A DNA stretch of 6,354 nt from Candidatus Bathyarchaeota archaeon (GTDB lineage: Archaea > Thermoproteota > Bathyarchaeia > TCS64). A model generated the notes under the pieces. It worked only from the letters and a program-made list of their open reading frames with translations, did not search any database and had not been told where the DNA came from. This document shows positions 4,805 to 6,354 of the stretch, piece after piece. A program made the position numbers and the translations under genes. The stretch spans positions 1 to 6,354 of the forward strand of contig JAUWBQ010000104.1 in assembly GCA_030601645.1 (NCBI GenBank), given 5' to 3'. Each line of letters begins with the position of its first letter. Position 1 is the stretch's first letter.

Positions 4805-6321
4805 TGCCCCTGTCGAAACCCTATCCGCCCGTCGAGATAGACTACGAGGACTGGAACGACCTCGCCGACAACTACGCAGGCAAGGCGGCCACCCTGATCG
4901 TGGACGTCAATGGCAAGGGCGACCACAGCACCATTCAGGAGGCCGTCGACGCGCTCCCCTCCACCAACGCCGGGGAGATCCTTGTCAAGGGCGGAGAGTA
5001 CGTCCTCTCCAAGGCCGTCTGGGTCAAGGACAGGGAGGATCTGATCATCAGGGGCGTCGGGGAGGCCACCCGGCTCAAGGTGGCCAACAAGGTCCAGGAG
5101 CTACTAACTTCGGATGCGGCGTCAGGCCAGAAGAACGTCATCGTCGCCGACGGGGGCAGCTTCCAGCCGGGACAGCACCTCTGCATCAGGGACGACTCCG
5201 CATCCGAGGTCAACGTGATCGCGTCGATCGACGGAGACACCCTCACCATGGAGAGCAACCTCCAGAACACCTACGAGGTCTCCGACAACGCCCGCGCTTA
5301 CACCTGCCACAGCGCCATCTACGTCACCGGCTCATCGAAAAGGATTAAGATCCTGAACCTGACCGTCGACGGGAACCGTACCAATCAGGAGTTCGGCCGG
5401 GAGGGTTATTACCCCGACGAGCACCAGGGCGACGGGATCCGGCTCTCTGCCACGGTCGAGGACTGCCTCGTCGAGGGCTGCTGGATAAAGTCCACCGCAG
5501 CCCACGGGATCTGCATCGGCGGAAACGGACACAGGTTCGCCCACAACCACTGCTGGGACAACGTCTACGATGGCGTCAACGTAGAGCCCGGGTGCAACCG
5601 CATCCTCGTCATGGGGAACCACTGCTATGACCAAGTCTCCTGGAACGGCATCCAGGTAGGCTACAGCACCTACACCTTAGGCACCGTTCTGGTCATCGGG
5701 AACGTCTGCAGGAACAACCGCCAGGGGATCGCCATCCAAGGCGGTGCGAACGTTGCCGTCGTGGGGAACGTTCTCGAGGAGAACCGGGAGGACGGCATCG
5801 AGGTCTACAGCCTCGACAGGTTCTGCATCACCGGGAACCTGATCACCGGCGCCGACGACCTCAGCGACATGACCAACACCGGCATCCACGTGGAGGCCCT
5901 CAGCTCCGTCGGGGTCATCACGGGGAACCTGATCGAGCTCGTGGCCGGCTACGGCATCTACGTCGAGGAGGGCGCCTATATCACCATCTCCGGGAACACT
6001 CTACGGAAGATCGCCAAGCACGGCATCAAGGTGGGGAACGAGTCCAACGACAACGGACGGGACTGCACGGTGGTGGGGAACACCATCATCTCGGCTGACT
6101 GCAACGACACCGAGACCTACAGCGGCATAGCCGTGGTGGGAGACCGCCACCTCATCGAGGGGAACAGGATCGACGACGCCGACAAGTACGGGATCCACAT
6201 CGCCGCATCTGCTGACCGGACCCTCTGCGTCGGCAACCACGTCTACCAGTACACGGGCACGTGCGTCCAGGCCCTCCTAGACCAGGGCACCAACTCGGAG
6301 GTAGCCCACAACATAACGTGA
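4804..6321 (+). CDS. Right-handed beta-helix spike or fibre protein
   Basis: This gene encodes 505 residues from the ATG at 4804 (TGATG overlap; GGAGG at 4792-4796, seven bases away; a GTG at 4801 is less well spaced). The N-terminus has YEDWNDLADN (14-23), a motif often seen at the virion-attached end of phage fibres. It is followed by the pectin-lyase-like opening DVNGKGDHSTIQEAVDALPS (34-53) and the first coils. Residues about 100-165 look like a small inserted beta domain. From about 205 onward at least ten coils repeat, marked by xGI (e.g. 210, 234, 281, 307, 330, 359, 383, 406, 440, 462) and by GN in the next turn (271, 299, 321, 344, 374, 397, 425, 453, 477). These are PbH1/NosD-like coils of 21-34 residues. 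There is no signal peptide or membrane segment. It is probably a tailspike or head fibre that binds or degrades surface glycans; no catalytic residues can be assigned. Its location next to the adaptor is unusual. Confidence 0.8.
   Translation: MPLSKPYPPVEIDYEDWNDLADNYAGKAATLIVDVNGKGDHSTIQEAVDALPSTNAGEILVKGGEYVLSKAVWVKDREDLIIRGVGEATRLKVANKVQELLTSDAASGQKNVIVADGGSFQPGQHLCIRDDSASEVNVIASIDGDTLTMESNLQNTYEVSDNARAYTCHSAIYVTGSSKRIKILNLTVDGNRTNQEFGREGYYPDEHQGDGIRLSATVEDCLVEGCWIKSTAAHGICIGGNGHRFAHNHCWDNVYDGVNVEPGCNRILVMGNHCYDQVSWNGIQVGYSTYTLGTVLVIGNVCRNNRQGIAIQGGANVAVVGNVLEENREDGIEVYSLDRFCITGNLITGADDLSDMTNTGIHVEALSSVGVITGNLIELVAGYGIYVEEGAYITISGNTLRKIAKHGIKVGNESNDNGRDCTVVGNTIISADCNDTETYSGIAVVGDRHLIEGNRIDDADKYGIHIAASADRTLCVGNHVYQYTGTCVQALLDQGTNSEVAHNIT
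5640..6235 (+). repeat. Degenerate coil repeats with recurring GGGAAC
   Basis: The beta-helix coils leave a trace in the DNA. Eight of nine Gly-Asn pairs in the C-terminal half are written GGGAAC, the first slightly upstream at 5614-5619, while glycine in the xGI motif is mostly GGC. The longest near-identical pair is GGGAACCTGATC at 5833-5844 and 5923-5934, both in ITGNLI. This suggests coil duplication, or a strong local codon habit. Confidence 0.45.
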
Positions 6322-6331
6322 GGAGAGTGAG

Positions 6332-6354
6332 ATGAGCAAGCAAGAGTTCCACCC
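6332..6354 (+). CDS. Start of the next operon gene (5' end only)
   Basis: ATG at 6332 is preceded by AGGAG (6321-6325) six bases upstream and follows the spike stop by ten bases. Only MSKQEFHP is encoded before the window ends. The spacing and SD match the rest of the operon, so this is probably another virion gene, but the product cannot be identified. Confidence 0.6.

Noticed and set aside
1..6354. tRNA genes, CRISPR arrays, insertion sequences, attachment sites or defence genes
   Set aside because: I saw no cloverleaf, regular spaced repeats, transposase motifs or terminal duplications. The window is explained by a virus head operon and its control region.

Overview
The window reads as the start of the head-assembly (structural) module of an archaeal tailed virus or provirus (Caudoviricetes, HK97-like head). 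The archaeal assignment is an inference. It rests on AT-rich gene starts carrying TATA-box-like elements about 27-29 bases before start codons that lack any Shine-Dalgarno (SD) sequence (leaderless genes), on SD sequences of the GGAGG/GAGGTGA type inside the operon, on heavy AGG use for arginine, and on a small archaeal-style ribbon-helix-helix protein. I cannot name the host lineage.

Left part (1-665), a control region. A minus-strand gene begins at 31 and leaves the window. A 54-residue ribbon-helix-helix DNA-binding protein (138-302) is divergent from it, and a 60-residue acidic helical protein (332-514) lies on the minus strand, convergent with the RHH gene. The two AT-rich spacers (32-137 and 515-665) hold four candidate promoters, repeated GCTAA boxes and an 11-bp perfect palindrome. 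These are plausible operators for the RHH protein. The 29-base gap 303-331 between the convergent genes holds nothing I can identify.

Right part (666-6354), one tightly packed plus-strand operon. It starts at a strong TATA element (625-635). The order is: a short upstream frame split by an in-frame TGA (666-713, then 717-848); portal (845-2065); prohead protease fused to a coiled-coil scaffold (2066-3073), with a likely internal start for free scaffold at 2720; a small capsid decoration-like protein (3070-3462); major capsid protein (3468-4358); a 92-base gap with a GC stem and T7 run; head-tail adaptor (4451-4804); a long right-handed beta-helix spike or fibre protein (4804-6321); and the start of another gene (6332 onward). 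Most junctions are stop/start overlaps (GTGA, TAG-ATG, TTGA, TGATG), so translation is probably coupled.

How the genes work together: portal, scaffold and capsid protein would build the procapsid, the protease would remove the scaffold, the decoration protein would coat the shell, and the adaptor would join portal to tail. The terminase genes that normally precede the portal are absent from this window, and a beta-helix protein sits where neck and tail-completion genes are expected. The points most worth following are the nested scaffold start, a CxxC/His insertion in the protease, the TGA-split frame in front of the portal, and the operator-like repeats.
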